Shown piece after piece: positions 9,953 to 18,967 of a DNA stretch of 64,000 nucleotides; positions within the stretch are counted from its first letter, which is position 1; each line of letters starts with the position of its first letter. The notes below the pieces were generated by a model, which made no database searches, had not been told where the DNA came from, and was given only the letters and a program-made list of their open reading frames with translations. Position numbers and translations under genes: made by a program. Source of the stretch: Prescottella equi (lineage in GTDB: Bacteria; Actinomycetota; Actinomycetes; Mycobacteriales; Mycobacteriaceae); contig NZ_LWTX01000006.1 of NCBI RefSeq assembly GCF_002094305.1, positions 1 to 64,000 on the forward strand. The letters run 5' to 3'.

Positions 9953-11092
9953 TCACGTGATCGCCGCATACGCGGCCTCGACCAGCCGGTGCGCCCGGCG
10001 GTCGCCCGCGAAGTAGTCGCGTTTGAGGTTCGGCACGAACGCGAACGCGAGCCCGCTGCCGGGATCGCCCAACCCGACAGCGCCACCCGCACCCGGGTGC
10101 CCGAACGCATCGGAAGCCACGTCCGGAAGTTCGAAACTCTGGGCGGGGCGCATGAACCCGAGCCCGTACGCACTGTCGGTGAGCAGCACCCGGTCGCGTC
10201 CGCGCACCCGAACCCGGATCGCGTCGTCCAGCGTCCGGTGACTCAACGTCACCCCGTGCACCAGATCCCGGTAGAAGCGGGCGAGGGCGCGGGCCGTGGT
10301 CACCATCCCGGCGGCCGGCCAACCGCCGCCGAGCAGCACCGGGTCGTTGTACGACGCGGCCGGATTCGCGGTGGCCCGGAAGATCAGCGAACCGGGCTCC
10401 GCGTACGCCGCGCCGATCCTGGTCTGGGTGGCGATGTCGGTCAGCTCGGATTTCGGCTCGCCCCGCTTCGGGACGCTGATCCGCGCGGCCCGCGCGATCG
10501 TCCCCGCCGGGGCCCCGATCCACAGATCCGAACCGAACTCCTCCTGCACGAACTGCCCCACCGTCGCACCGGTGTGCCGTCTGACCAGTTCGCCGAGCAG
10601 CCACCCGAACGTGAGCGCGTGGTAACCGAAGTCGGTGCCGGGCTCCCATTCCGGGTGCTGCCCGGCCAATCGGTCGGCCATCGCGACGGGGTCCGCGGCC
10701 TGCGCCACCGTCACCGGCCCGTCGAAGGCCGGTAGTCCCACCTGATGGGTCAACAGGTGTTCGAGGGTGGCGCCGCCCTTGCCGTGGCGGGCGAACTCCG
10801 GCCACCAGTCGGCGACGGGGTCGTCGAGGCTCGCGTAGCCGCGCTCGACGAGCAGCAGTGCCGCCGCCGACGTCACCGCCTTGGTGCACGAGAACACCAC
10901 GCACGGGGTGTCCCACGACCACCTGCGCCCGGTCCGCCGATCGGCGACGCCGCCCCACAGATCGACAACGGGCCGGCCGTCGGCGTACACGGCCACTGCG
11001 GCGCCCAGGTTCTGCCCCTCCGCGAAGCTCTCCTCGAATACCTCGCGAACACCGCTGAACGCCGAATCACATTGACCCTGAACAGATGCCAT
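9953..11092 (-). CDS. serine hydrolase, beta-lactamase/EstB-type esterase family
   Basis: A 379-residue class C beta-lactamase-like (PF00144) hydrolase. The nucleophile motif SxxK is SCTKAV near residue 65, the tyrosine motif is YHALTFGW (position of YxN), and a third-motif region lies near HPGAGGAVGLGD. No signal peptide, so it is probably a cytoplasmic carboxylesterase rather than a true beta-lactamase; relatives in rhodococci are often annotated as such. I used the ATG at 11092, preceded by AGAGG; a GTG six bases upstream is also possible. Tail to tail with the HAD gene, 10 bases apart, with no clear terminator. Confidence 0.88.
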   Translation of the reverse strand: MASVQGQCDSAFSGVREVFEESFAEGQNLGAAVAVYADGRPVVDLWGGVADRRTGRRWSWDTPCVVFSCTKAVTSAAALLLVERGYASLDDPVADWWPEFARHGKGGATLEHLLTHQVGLPAFDGPVTVAQAADPVAMADRLAGQHPEWEPGTDFGYHALTFGWLLGELVRRHTGATVGQFVQEEFGSDLWIGAPAGTIARAARISVPKRGEPKSELTDIATQTRIGAAYAEPGSLIFRATANPAASYNDPVLLGGGWPAAGMVTTARALARFYRDLVHGVTLSHRTLDDAIRVRVRGRDRVLLTDSAYGLGFMRPAQSFELPDVASDAFGHPGAGGAVGLGDPGSGLAFAFVPNLKRDYFAGDRRAHRLVEAAYAAIT

Positions 11093-11174
11093 GAACACCT
11101 CTAATCGGGCATCCCCCGGAGCGGCCCCGATGCCAGGCTATTGCGCGCGGCGGACCCGCGCATCCGGTTCGGCG

Positions 11175-12521
11175 TCAGCGCAGCGACGTCGGCACGCCCG
11201 CCACCATCAGCACCACCGACTCCGACTCGGCCGCGACCGCGGAGTTGACCTTCCCGAGCAGGTCCCGGAATCGTCGGCCCGCGGGTGTCGGCGGCACCAC
11301 GCCGCTGCCCACCTCGTTGCTGACCGCGACGACGGGCATCGTCGCCCGGCGCAGCGCACCCAGCAGGTCCGTGATGTCGGCGTCGACGGCAGTCCAGTCG
11401 CCGCCGGTCCACACACCGTGGTAGTCCAGGCGCGCGGTCAGCCAGGTGCCGAGGCAGTCCAGCAGCACCGGCTCCCGGGCGTTTCGCAGCGTCGGCACGA
11501 CATCCGAGGTCTCGACCGTTGTCCACCCCGGCGGCCGGCGGGCCCGGTGCAGCGCGATCCGCTGCGCCCACTCCCGGTCGCCCTCCCGGACACCCCCGGT
11601 CGCCAGGTAGGTGACGCGGGGTTCGGCGGCCAGCAGCGCCTCGGCGTACGTCGACTTGCCGGCACGCGCCCCGCCGAGGACCAGCGTGCGCGACGCATGC
11701 CCGGATCGCACGACGGGTTCGCCGACCGGTACGGTCGTTCCGTCGTCCACGACGCGAGCACCCCACGGCGCCAGTCGATCCGACAGTTCGGGCGTCGGCG
11801 GGTTGTAGTGGCTCAGGTGCACCGCGACGACGTCGGAGGTATCCGTGACCGCACCGGCCTCGCGCAACGCGGCGAGGGTGCGCGGGAACGTCGTCAGATC
11901 GTGGTGCCCGGCACCGAGATCGGTGCGCGTGCCGAAGGTCTCCTCCAGGAACACCGCATCGAAGCGGGCATCCCGGACCGCCTCCAGCGTCGACCCCGGC
12001 AGCGGCCCGGTGTCGGTGGCCCACAGCACGCGGTCGCCGTGAGGACCGGTGATGTCGTAGAGCACGCTGTCCCCGTCGCGGAACACCCGATGCGCGGCCG
12101 CGAGGACCCGGATCGTGTAGCCGTCCAGCACGATTCGGTCGCCGGGGACGACAGGGACGAACCGCACCGGATCGTCCGGCCCCACCCAGTCGCGGCACAG
12201 GTCGAGCGCATCGGCCGGGCCGACCACGTCGAGTGGGCGGTCGCGGCGCACCCACGAGCGGAACAGCAGCGCCGCCGGATTCAGGTGATCGGGGTGGGCG
12301 TGCGTGAGCAGGAGGTGTCGCACGTCGGCCAGCGAGCGTCCGGCGCGCACGGCGGCGCGGGGGACGTCCGGGCCGCAGTCGAGCAGGATCGCGTCGTCGA
12401 TCAGGCCCGCGGTCTGCCCGCGGATCTCGCCGCGCTCGGCGGCGACGTGGCACGACGCGCACACGCAGAAGGGGTTGGGCCACCCGTCGGCACTGCCGGT
12501 GCCCAGCAGTACGACCTCGAT
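11175..12521 (-). CDS. fusion of an MBL-fold hydrolase and adenosylcobinamide kinase/guanylyltransferase (CobU)
   Basis: One continuous frame encodes two enzymes. Residues 1 to about 260 are an MBL-fold metallohydrolase of the PhnP/tRNase Z-like group (LLGTGSADGWPNP, a CxxC pair in CVCASC, THAHPDH metal motif, ATDTGPL, VHLSHYN). From about 262 to 448 is CobU, with P-loop GGARAGKSTYAE, the GTP/GMP histidine region around IALHRARRPP, LLDCLGTWLTA and SNEVGSGVVP. CobU phosphorylates adenosylcobinamide and attaches GMP in cobalamin nucleotide-loop assembly. No ATG, GTG or TTG occurs in frame between the conserved first strand and metZ coding sequence; a purine-rich GGAAGGGG sits 7 bases before an ATC codon at 12521, which I take as the probable start. 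The nearest standard start is a GTG at 12641 inside metZ. Confidence 0.8.
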   Translation of the reverse strand: MEVVLLGTGSADGWPNPFCVCASCHVAAERGEIRGQTAGLIDDAILLDCGPDVPRAAVRAGRSLADVRHLLLTHAHPDHLNPAALLFRSWVRRDRPLDVVGPADALDLCRDWVGPDDPVRFVPVVPGDRIVLDGYTIRVLAAAHRVFRDGDSVLYDITGPHGDRVLWATDTGPLPGSTLEAVRDARFDAVFLEETFGTRTDLGAGHHDLTTFPRTLAALREAGAVTDTSDVVAVHLSHYNPPTPELSDRLAPWGARVVDDGTTVPVGEPVVRSGHASRTLVLGGARAGKSTYAEALLAAEPRVTYLATGGVREGDREWAQRIALHRARRPPGWTTVETSDVVPTLRNAREPVLLDCLGTWLTARLDYHGVWTGGDWTAVDADITDLLGALRRATMPVVAVSNEVGSGVVPPTPAGRRFRDLLGKVNSAVAAESESVVLMVAGVPTSLR

Positions 12522-12543
12522 GGTCCAACCCCTTCCGTGCGTG

Positions 12544-13767
12544 TCAGCGCAGCGCCTGCGCCAGGTCCTCCAGCAGATCCTCCGGATCCTCGAGGCCCAC
12601 CGACAGGCGCACGACGCCGTCGGACAGGCCGATCGCGGCACGCCCCTCCGGCCCCATCGCGCGGTGCGTGGTGGTGGCCGGATGGGTGATGAGCGACTTG
12701 GAGTCGCCGAGGTTGTTCGAGATGTCGATGACGCGCAGCTTGTTCAGCAGCTCGAAGGCACGCTTCTTGCCCTCACCGTCGGCCGAATCGAGCTCGAACG
12801 TGACGACCGTGCCACCACCGCTCATCTGCGACGTCGCCAGCTCGTACTGCGGGTGCGACTCGAGGAACGGGTACTTCACCCAGCGGACCGCCGGGTCGGA
12901 CTCCAGGAACCGTGCGATGCGCAGTGCGCTGTCCACCGAGTGACCCACGCGCAGTGGCATCGTCTCGAGGCCCTTGAGCAGGGTGTGCGCGTTGAACGGG
13001 CTCAGCGCCGGGCCGGTGTGCCGGATCAGCTGCTGCACCGGGCCGTCGATGTAGTCCTTCGGGCCCAGGATCGCGCCGCCGAGGACGCGGCCCTGACCGT
13101 CGATGTGCTTGGTACCCGAGTACACGACGACGTCGGCGCCCAGGTCGATGCTGCGCTGCAGCATCGGCGTCGCGAAGACGTTGTCGAGGACCACCTTGGC
13201 GCCCGCAGCGTGCGCCATCTCCGACACCTTGCGGACGTCGACGAGGGTCTGCATCGGGTTGGACGGCGTCTCGAAGAACACGGCCGTGGTCGGCACCGAC
13301 AGCGCCCGCTCCCACTGGTCGAGGTCCTCACCGTCGACGAAGACAGTCTCGACGCCCCACCGCGGGAGGATCTCGTTGCACACCACGAAGCACGAACCGA
13401 AGAGACTGCGGGCCGCGACGAGGCGGTCACCCTGGCCGAGCAGCGCGGCCAGCGCGGTGAACACCGCGGACATGCCCGACGCGGTTGCGTAGCAGCCCTC
13501 GGCGCCGTCGAGCAGCCGCAGCCGCTCCTCGAACATCTTGACCGTGGGGTTGCCGTAGCGGGAGTAGACGAAGTGGTCGACCTCGCCGGTGAACGCCTGC
13601 TCCGCGGCCTCCGCGGACTCGTACACGAAGCCCGAGTTGAGGTAGATCGCCTCGGACGTCTCCTCGAAACCGGAGCGCAGTGTGCCGCCGCGGACGCCGA
13701 GGGTGGCCGGGCGGACGGACTCGGGAAGCTGCTTGCGGAAGGAGCCGCCCTGCGGGATCGCGCTCAC
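12544..13767 (-). CDS. metZ: O-succinylhomoserine sulfhydrylase
   Basis: A 407-residue PLP enzyme of the Cys/Met metabolism family, making homocysteine from O-succinylhomoserine and sulfide in methionine biosynthesis. Visible landmarks are YSRYGNPTV, the ATASGMSAVF phosphate-binding loop, ETPSNPMQTLVD, VLDNVFATP, and the PLP lysine in VYSGTKHIDGQGRVLGG. The GTG at 13767 overlaps the stop codon of the rhodanese gene (GTGA). The rhodanese-metZ pair is also found in mycobacteria (Rv0390-Rv0391), where it is thought to link sulfur transfer to homocysteine synthesis. metB or metC are less likely because of the SGTKHIDG segment and gene context. Confidence 0.92.
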   Translation of the reverse strand: MSAIPQGGSFRKQLPESVRPATLGVRGGTLRSGFEETSEAIYLNSGFVYESAEAAEQAFTGEVDHFVYSRYGNPTVKMFEERLRLLDGAEGCYATASGMSAVFTALAALLGQGDRLVAARSLFGSCFVVCNEILPRWGVETVFVDGEDLDQWERALSVPTTAVFFETPSNPMQTLVDVRKVSEMAHAAGAKVVLDNVFATPMLQRSIDLGADVVVYSGTKHIDGQGRVLGGAILGPKDYIDGPVQQLIRHTGPALSPFNAHTLLKGLETMPLRVGHSVDSALRIARFLESDPAVRWVKYPFLESHPQYELATSQMSGGGTVVTFELDSADGEGKKRAFELLNKLRVIDISNNLGDSKSLITHPATTTHRAMGPEGRAAIGLSDGVVRLSVGLEDPEDLLEDLAQALR

Positions 13768-14210
13768 GACTGCGTCCAGGGCAGGCCGACGGCCCGCCAC
13801 CCGGAAGTGCCACGGCGGCCGTCCGGGCCGAGTCCACCCTCGAAGCCGTCGAGCACGTTGTACGACGGCCCGATCCCGGCGGCGGTCGCGGCCTCGGCGG
13901 CACCGATGGACCGCTGGCCGGAGCGACACAGGAAGATCACCGGTCGCGCGTCGGCGGTGCCGACAGTTCCGTCCTGGGCGCCGCCGACGATCCCGGCCTC
14001 GACGAGCTGGTCGACGAAGGACTCGTTGCGCGCACCCGTGGGGTAGCTCACCCATTCGATGAGCACGGTCCGGCGGTCGATGGCCGACGTGTCGGGGACC
14101 CCGACGTATCGCCATTCCGCGTCGGTCCGCACATCCACGAGCACGGCTTCCGGATGCTCGCGCAGCAGCTCCCAGGCTTGCTGCGGCGTTATGTCACCTG
14201 CGTAGCTCAC
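13764..14210 (-). CDS. rhodanese-domain sulfurtransferase
   Basis: A 148-residue single-domain rhodanese. The substrate-entry strand is AVLVDVRTDAEWRYVGVPD, and the active-site loop is LCRSGQRS with the sulfur-carrying Cys. It is slightly longer than the smallest GlpE-type domains owing to an insert (TGARNESFVDQLVEAGIVGG). It precedes metZ with a 4-base overlap, so a role in sulfide delivery or sulfur handling for homocysteine synthesis is likely by context. ATG at 14210. Confidence 0.9.
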   Translation of the reverse strand: MSYAGDITPQQAWELLREHPEAVLVDVRTDAEWRYVGVPDTSAIDRRTVLIEWVSYPTGARNESFVDQLVEAGIVGGAQDGTVGTADARPVIFLCRSGQRSIGAAEAATAAGIGPSYNVLDGFEGGLGPDGRRGTSGWRAVGLPWTQS

Positions 14211-14288
14211 CGCTCCAGCTTTCCACAGAGTCCGATCGGGGCTAGCACGCGGATCGTGCGAAACCCGTGAACCGGGCCGTCGGGCGCG

Positions 14289-14711
14289 TCAGTCGCAGAC
14301 GAGCCAGCGGTCGTCGCCCAGCACGAACGTCCATGTGGAGGTCGTCGCGCCCTTGTCGTCCTTCGCGGAGATCCGGACGTCGGCGGTCGCGGAGTCGCCG
14401 TCGACGACGGCGTTGTCGAGCGCCTCGACGACCACCTCGCCCTCGCGCCCGGCGATCGGTGACCGGTCCTCGGCGAAACCGTCGCACACCATGCGGTCGA
14501 GTGCCTCGGCGTCGTCGTTGTTGCTCGCGCGGACGAAGTCGGTGGCCGACGCGTTGAGCCGGTCGGCGTCGGACCGGCTCTCGTCGGCGGGCCGCAGCAG
14601 CGCCGAGACGACAATTCCGATCATCAGGATCGCAACTATTGACACCGCGAGGATGAACGGCTTGGCCGTGGTCCGCGAGGGATCGTCGACAGGGGCGTGC
14701 TCGTCGCTCAT
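14289..14711 (-). CDS. membrane-anchored protein with an NTF2-like (DUF4878-type) extracellular domain
   Basis: A 140-residue protein with a short cytoplasmic tail, one membrane helix (ILAVSIVAILMIGIVVSALL, about residues 20-39) and a small exported domain. The domain has the pattern of NTF2-like lumazine-binding proteins: an opening helix (DFVRASNNDDAEALDRMVCDG), two beta segments (EVVVEALDNAVVDGDSATADV) and an ending strand with a conserved WLVCD. Two Cys could form a disulfide. The gene at 50584-51111 has the same design and ending (WKVCD), so the two are probable paralogs. Function unknown; likely cell-envelope. Confidence 0.75.
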   Translation of the reverse strand: MSDEHAPVDDPSRTTAKPFILAVSIVAILMIGIVVSALLRPADESRSDADRLNASATDFVRASNNDDAEALDRMVCDGFAEDRSPIAGREGEVVVEALDNAVVDGDSATADVRISAKDDKGATTSTWTFVLGDDRWLVCD

Positions 14712-14883
14712 ACCTGCAAGTTTCGCGTGTCCGCACCCGCGGCGTGCACCCGGGTCCCACACAACGCGGGGCACAAATCTCGCTTGTGGCCCCTCAACCT
14801 CGAGCGCAGTACCGTCGGTGCGCCGACCCCCCGACCATGAGGTGCGAGCAGTCGTCGGGTTCTAGCATGAAGGCGGGGACACC

Positions 14884-14903
14884 GTGAACTCCCGGGAATT
14901 CAC
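14884..14903. promoter_or_regulatory. near-palindrome in the 310-base divergent region before fprA
   Basis: GTGAACTCCCGGGAATTCAC is symmetric at 18 of 20 positions and lies between the divergent anchored-protein gene (start 14711) and fprA (start 15022). It is bracketed by GGCGGG on the left and CCCGCC on the right, which extends the symmetry. This could be an operator for either gene. Apart from this and a possible -10 hexamer TAGCAT at about 14862, nothing else stands out in the gap. Confidence 0.45.
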
Positions 14904-15021
14904 ACCCGCCCCCGCTCCGCGACACCCCAAGTAAGGCGGGGCTCAGTTTAAGCTGGAGCCTCACGCATTCGTGTCGCAAGCACACGTACGTCCGTCCAAT
15001 CGAAAAGGTAGTTCGCCTCAG

Positions 15022-16386
15022 ATGACTGACCAGACTCGTCCACTGCGCGTGGCCATCGTCGGTGCCGGCCCCGCCGGAATCTATGCCGCCGATGCGCTCA
15101 TGAAGTCCGACACCGAGGTGAGCATCGACCTGTTCGAGCGGATGCCGGCCCCGTTCGGGCTCATCCGGTACGGCGTCGCACCCGACCACCCGCGGATCAA
15201 GGGCATCATCACCGCCCTCCACAAGGTGCTCGACAAGGATGCGGTCCGCCTGCTCGGCAACATCGACTACGGCACCGACATCACCCTCGAGGACCTGCGC
15301 CGCTTCTACGACGCGGTGATCTTCTCGACCGGCGCCAACGCCGACCGCGCCCTGAACATCCCGGGCATCGATCTGGACGGCTCGTACGGCGCCGCGGACT
15401 TCGTGTCCTGGTACGACGGCCACCCGGACGTCCCGCGCACCTGGCCGCTCGAGGCCGAGAAGGTCGCGGTCCTCGGTGTCGGCAACGTCGCGCTCGACAT
15501 CGCCCGCGTGCTCGCCAAGACGGGCGACGAACTGCTCCCCACCGAGATCCCCGCGAACGTCTACGAGGGCCTCAAGAACAACAAGGCCGTCGAGGTCCAC
15601 GTGTTCGGCCGCCGTGGCCCGGCACAGGCCAAGTTCACGCCGCTGGAGCTGCGCGAACTCGACCACTCGCCCACGATCGAGGTCATCGTCGATCCCGAGG
15701 ACATCGACTACGACGAGGGCTCCGAGATAGCTCGCCGCAGCTCCAAGCAGGTCGACATGGTCGCCAACACGCTGCAGGACTGGGCCATCCGCGACCAGGG
15801 CGACCGCCCGCACAAGCTGTTCCTGCACTTCTTCGAGTCCCCGCACGAGGTGCTCGGAGAGAACGGCAAGGTCGTCGGTCTGCGCACCGAGCGCACCGAA
15901 CTCGACGGCACCGGCAACGTCCGCGGCACCGGCAAGTTCAACGACTGGGACGTCCAGGCCGTGTACCGCGCCGTCGGCTACCTGTCGCAGAACATCCCGT
16001 CGATCCCGTTCGACGACCAGGCCGGCACGGTGCCCAACGAGGCCGGACGCGTCATCGGCGACGACGGCAAGCACATGGACGGCACCTACGTCACCGGCTG
16101 GATCAAGCGCGGCCCCGTCGGCCTGATCGGCCACACCAAGGGCGACGCCAACGAGACCATCGCGTGCCTGCTCGAGGACGCCCCGAACTTCGCGGGTGCG
16201 GCCGAGCCGGCCGAGGACGCCATCATCGAGTTCCTCGAAGGCAAGGGTGTCCCGTACACCACGTGGCAGGGCTGGTACCGCCTCGACGCCCACGAGCGTT
16301 CCCTCGGCGAGCCCGAGGGCCGCGAGCGCATCAAGGTCGTCGAGCGCGAGGACATGCTCCGCGCCAGCGAGCCGCACAAGGCCTGA
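15022..16386 (+). CDS. fprA: NADPH-ferredoxin reductase FprA
   Basis: A 454-residue FAD enzyme of the adrenodoxin-reductase type that passes electrons between NADP(H) and ferredoxin, serving cytochromes P450 and other ferredoxin-dependent enzymes. The FAD fold motif is VAIVGAGPAGIYAA, followed by PFGLIRYGVAPDHPRIKGI, the NADP-binding GVGNVALDIARVL, FGRRGPAQAKFTP and the C-terminal GWIKRGPVGLIGHTKGDA. ATG 15022 was chosen because it directly precedes the first strand. In M. tuberculosis the orthologue is Rv3106. No ferredoxin gene is adjacent. A long palindrome with a T run follows the stop and probably terminates transcription. Confidence 0.95.
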   Translation: MTDQTRPLRVAIVGAGPAGIYAADALMKSDTEVSIDLFERMPAPFGLIRYGVAPDHPRIKGIITALHKVLDKDAVRLLGNIDYGTDITLEDLRRFYDAVIFSTGANADRALNIPGIDLDGSYGAADFVSWYDGHPDVPRTWPLEAEKVAVLGVGNVALDIARVLAKTGDELLPTEIPANVYEGLKNNKAVEVHVFGRRGPAQAKFTPLELRELDHSPTIEVIVDPEDIDYDEGSEIARRSSKQVDMVANTLQDWAIRDQGDRPHKLFLHFFESPHEVLGENGKVVGLRTERTELDGTGNVRGTGKFNDWDVQAVYRAVGYLSQNIPSIPFDDQAGTVPNEAGRVIGDDGKHMDGTYVTGWIKRGPVGLIGHTKGDANETIACLLEDAPNFAGAAEPAEDAIIEFLEGKGVPYTTWQGWYRLDAHERSLGEPEGRERIKVVEREDMLRASEPHKA

Positions 16387-16400
16387 TTTTTCGGGCCTCC

Positions 16401-16451
16401 AGCTGAAGGGTCCCTTCGTGCGCTGTCAGCGTACGAAGGGACCCTTCAGCT
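16401..16451. repeat. 51-bp palindrome, family A copy 1 (probable fprA terminator)
   Basis: Perfect 19-base arms (left arm AGCTGAAGGGTCCCTTCGT) flank a 13-base centre that itself pairs (CGCTG-T-CAGCG). The right arm is followed by TTTT, so it can act as an intrinsic terminator for fprA 15 bases upstream. Another copy with only arm-compensating changes lies at 29750-29800, which shows it is a dispersed element. Confidence 0.9.
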
Positions 16452-16473
16452 TTTCGCGGGGCATGATGAACAC

Positions 16474-17217
16474 GTGTTTGACGCGCACGTGCACATCATC
16501 GACCCGCGGTTCCCGCTGGTGGAGAACAACGGCTACCTGCCCGATCCGTTCACGATCGACGACTACCGCGCCCGGATGGCCGGGTTCGGGGTGGACGGCG
16601 GTGCGGTGGTGACGGCGTCGTACCAGGGCACGCTCGGCGGTCCGCAGTTGCTGGCGGCGCTGCGCGAACTCGGCGAGGGCTGGGTGGGTGTCACCCATCT
16701 CGATCCCGACGCCACCGACGAGGACATCCTCGAACTCGACCGGGCCGGGGTGCGCGGCATCCGGTTCAACCTTCGGCGCAGCGCCACCGACGTGCAGGTC
16801 CTCACGACGCAGGCCCTGCGCGCGTACGAGCTGGCCGGTTGGCACGCCGAGTTCTACGTGGATGCGACGCTGCTGCTGTCGCTCGAACCGGTGTTCGCGA
16901 AGCTGCCGGCCGTCAGCATCGACCACCTGGGGATGTCGACACGCGGGCTGCGGTACCTGCTCAACCTCGTCGACCGCGGCGCCAAGGTGAAGGCCACCGG
17001 CTTCGGGCGGACCTCGATCGACGACGTCGGCGACGTCCTCCGGCAGATCCACGCCGTCAATCCGAAGGCGCTGATGTTCGGCACCGACCTGCCCGGCACC
17101 CGCGCCCGCCGCGCCTTCGAGGCCGCCGACGTCGACATCATCGCCGACGCCGTCGGGGACGATCTCGAGGCGGTGCTCGGCGGCAACGCACGCGAGTGGT
17201 ACCGCTGCCCGGCCTGA
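16474..17217 (+). CDS. amidohydrolase-family metal-dependent hydrolase
   Basis: A 247-residue TIM-barrel hydrolase of the amidohydrolase_2 group (related to 2-pyrone-4,6-dicarboxylate lactonase). The metal motif is FDAHVHIIDP at the N terminus; other landmarks are AVVTASYQGT, GVRGIRFNLRR, AVSIDHLGM and the metal/active Asp in MFGTDLPGTRA. Start is GTG 16474, only 22 bases beyond the family A palindrome; the two ATGs just upstream are out of frame. Substrate unknown. It is tail to tail with the DUF456 gene, one base apart. Confidence 0.85.
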   Translation: MFDAHVHIIDPRFPLVENNGYLPDPFTIDDYRARMAGFGVDGGAVVTASYQGTLGGPQLLAALRELGEGWVGVTHLDPDATDEDILELDRAGVRGIRFNLRRSATDVQVLTTQALRAYELAGWHAEFYVDATLLLSLEPVFAKLPAVSIDHLGMSTRGLRYLLNLVDRGAKVKATGFGRTSIDDVGDVLRQIHAVNPKALMFGTDLPGTRARRAFEAADVDIIADAVGDDLEAVLGGNAREWYRCPA

Positions 17218-17218
17218 C

Positions 17219-17701
17219 TCACAGCGCCAGTACCGCGCCCAGCCACAGCCCGACGGCGAGCAGCGCCCCGAACAGCTCGACGAGGATCGATAGCCCCACG
17301 GCCTTCGTGGCGTGCACCGTCGAGGTCCACGCGTCGCGGTGGGTGCGGTGCCGAGCGGCCTCGGCGACGTAGGTTCCGAGCAGGAAACCGAGCAGCAGCC
17401 CGACGACCGGGACGACGAAGAACCCGACGATCCCCACCAGGCCGCCGAAGATCACCGACCGTCCCGGAACACCGGCGTCGCGCATGCGCCTGCCCGGCCA
17501 CGCGTACTTCACCACACCCGACGCCACGAGCAGCAACATCGCGACCGCGAACACGGCCCATCCGGCGGCGGTGGCGTCGAGGATCGCCCACACCAGCAGG
17601 GCTCCGGCGATCAGCAGCGTGCCCGGCAGGATCGGCACCACGATGCCGACCAGCCCCACCAGCATCACCAGACCGAGCAGGACCAGGACCCCGGTGCTCA
17701 C
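17219..17701 (-). CDS. DUF456 membrane protein
   Basis: A 160-residue integral membrane protein with about five helices and the Gly/Pro-rich loops of DUF456: VGIVVPILPGTLLIAGALLVW, then GRRMRDAGVPGRSVIFGGLVG and GLLLGFLLGTYVAEAARHR. The glycine-zipper-like repeats are typical. Start GTG 17701 gives a first helix without extra sequence; it lies 10 bases beyond the purT stop, so it is probably cotranscribed with purT. Function unknown. Confidence 0.82.
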   Translation of the reverse strand: MSTGVLVLLGLVMLVGLVGIVVPILPGTLLIAGALLVWAILDATAAGWAVFAVAMLLLVASGVVKYAWPGRRMRDAGVPGRSVIFGGLVGIVGFFVVPVVGLLLGFLLGTYVAEAARHRTHRDAWTSTVHATKAVGLSILVELFGALLAVGLWLGAVLAL

Positions 17702-17711
17702 GCCGGCCCGC

Positions 17712-18926
17712 TCACTCCGGTACGACGACGCGCACCCGCGAGGCCGCCTCGCGGGCCCGCTCACGGGCCGTGTCGACGTCGGGTCCGGTGGACACCGCGA
17801 CCCCCATCCGACGACGGGTGAACGCCTCGGGCTTGCCGAAAAGCCGCAGATCGGTCTCCGGTACCGCCAGCGCGTCGGCGACGCCCTCGAATGCCACGCC
17901 GACCGCTTCGACACCGCCGTAGATCACCGCGGACGCGCCGGGTGCGGCGAGCGTGGTGTCGACCGGCAGGCCGAGGATCGCGCGGGCGTGCAGTTCGAAC
18001 TCGGAGAACCGCTGCGAGCGCAGCGTCACCAGACCGGTGTCGTGGGGGCGCGGGCTCACCTCGGAGAAGTAGACGTCGTCACCCTTGACGAACAGCTCGA
18101 CGCCGAAGATGCCGCGGCCGCCGAGCGCGGTGGTGACCTTCTCGGCCACGTCGCGCGCGGCCGCGAGCGCGGCGGGGCTCATCGCCTGCGGTTGCCACGA
18201 CTCGATGTAGTCGCCGGAGTCCTGCAGGTGCCCGATGGGCTCGCAGAAGTGGGTGCCGTCGACGGCGCGGACGGTGAGCAGGGTGATCTCGTAGTCGAAG
18301 TCGACGAAACCCTCGACGATCACGCGCCCCTTGTTCACGCGGCCACCCGAAAGGGCGTATTCCCACGACTTTTCGAGGTCGTCGGCGCTGCGGGCCACGG
18401 ACTGCCCCTTGCCCGACGACGACATCACCGGCTTGATCACGCACGGGAAACCGATCCGCTCGGTGGCGGCCCGCACTTCGTCGAGGGAGTCGGCGAATGC
18501 GTACGGCGACGTCGGCAGACCCAGTTCCTCGGCGGCGAGACGGCGGATGCCCTCGCGGTTCATCGTCAGCTGCGTCGCGCGGGCGGTGGGGATGACGACG
18601 GCCAGACCGCGCTCCTCGACCTCCGCGAGGGCCTCCGTCGCGATGGCCTCGATCTCGGGCACCACGAAGTGCGGGCGCTCGTCCTCAACCAGCCGCAACA
18701 GTTGCTCGCGGTCACCCATGTCGACGGTGTGCGCGCGGTGCGCCACCTGGTGCCCCGGCGCATCGGCGTAGCGGTCGACGGCGATCACCTCGACACCCAG
18801 CCGCTGCAGCGCGATGATCACTTCCTTGCCCAGTTCGCCGGAGCCGAGCAGCATCACGCGGGTCGCGCTCGGGCTCAGCGGGGTGCCGATGCGGGCGGGG
18901 ACGTCAGAAGGAATCTCGAGGGGCAT
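17712..18926 (-). CDS. purT: formate-dependent phosphoribosylglycinamide formyltransferase
   Basis: A 404-residue ATP-grasp enzyme that makes formylglycinamide ribonucleotide from GAR, formate and ATP, an alternative to PurN in purine synthesis. Landmarks are [35 protein letters not shown], the ATP-grasp segment [30 protein letters not shown], and [27 protein letters not shown] spread over the active site. ATG 18926 starts [10 protein letters not shown]. The orthologue in M. tuberculosis (Rv0389) also lies close to metZ. A short divergent spacer of 41 bases separates it from the next gene. Confidence 0.94.
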   Translation of the reverse strand: MPLEIPSDVPARIGTPLSPSATRVMLLGSGELGKEVIIALQRLGVEVIAVDRYADAPGHQVAHRAHTVDMGDREQLLRLVEDERPHFVVPEIEAIATEALAEVEERGLAVVIPTARATQLTMNREGIRRLAAEELGLPTSPYAFADSLDEVRAATERIGFPCVIKPVMSSSGKGQSVARSADDLEKSWEYALSGGRVNKGRVIVEGFVDFDYEITLLTVRAVDGTHFCEPIGHLQDSGDYIESWQPQAMSPAALAAARDVAEKVTTALGGRGIFGVELFVKGDDVYFSEVSPRPHDTGLVTLRSQRFSEFELHARAILGLPVDTTLAAPGASAVIYGGVEAVGVAFEGVADALAVPETDLRLFGKPEAFTRRRMGVAVSTGPDVDTARERAREAASRVRVVVPE

Positions 18927-18967
18927 GGCTCGGACTATATGCGGTCGACGCTGGGCATACTGTCGCG

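Noticed and set aside
12304-14046. 580-codon plus-strand frame opposite metZ and rhodanese
   Set aside because: Shadow of minus-strand genes with full PLP-enzyme and rhodanese motifs; such long antisense frames are normal in GC-rich DNA.
16401-16451. Palindromes as ends of an insertion sequence
   Set aside because: No transposase gene or remnant lies between or beside any of the copies and no target-site duplication was seen.
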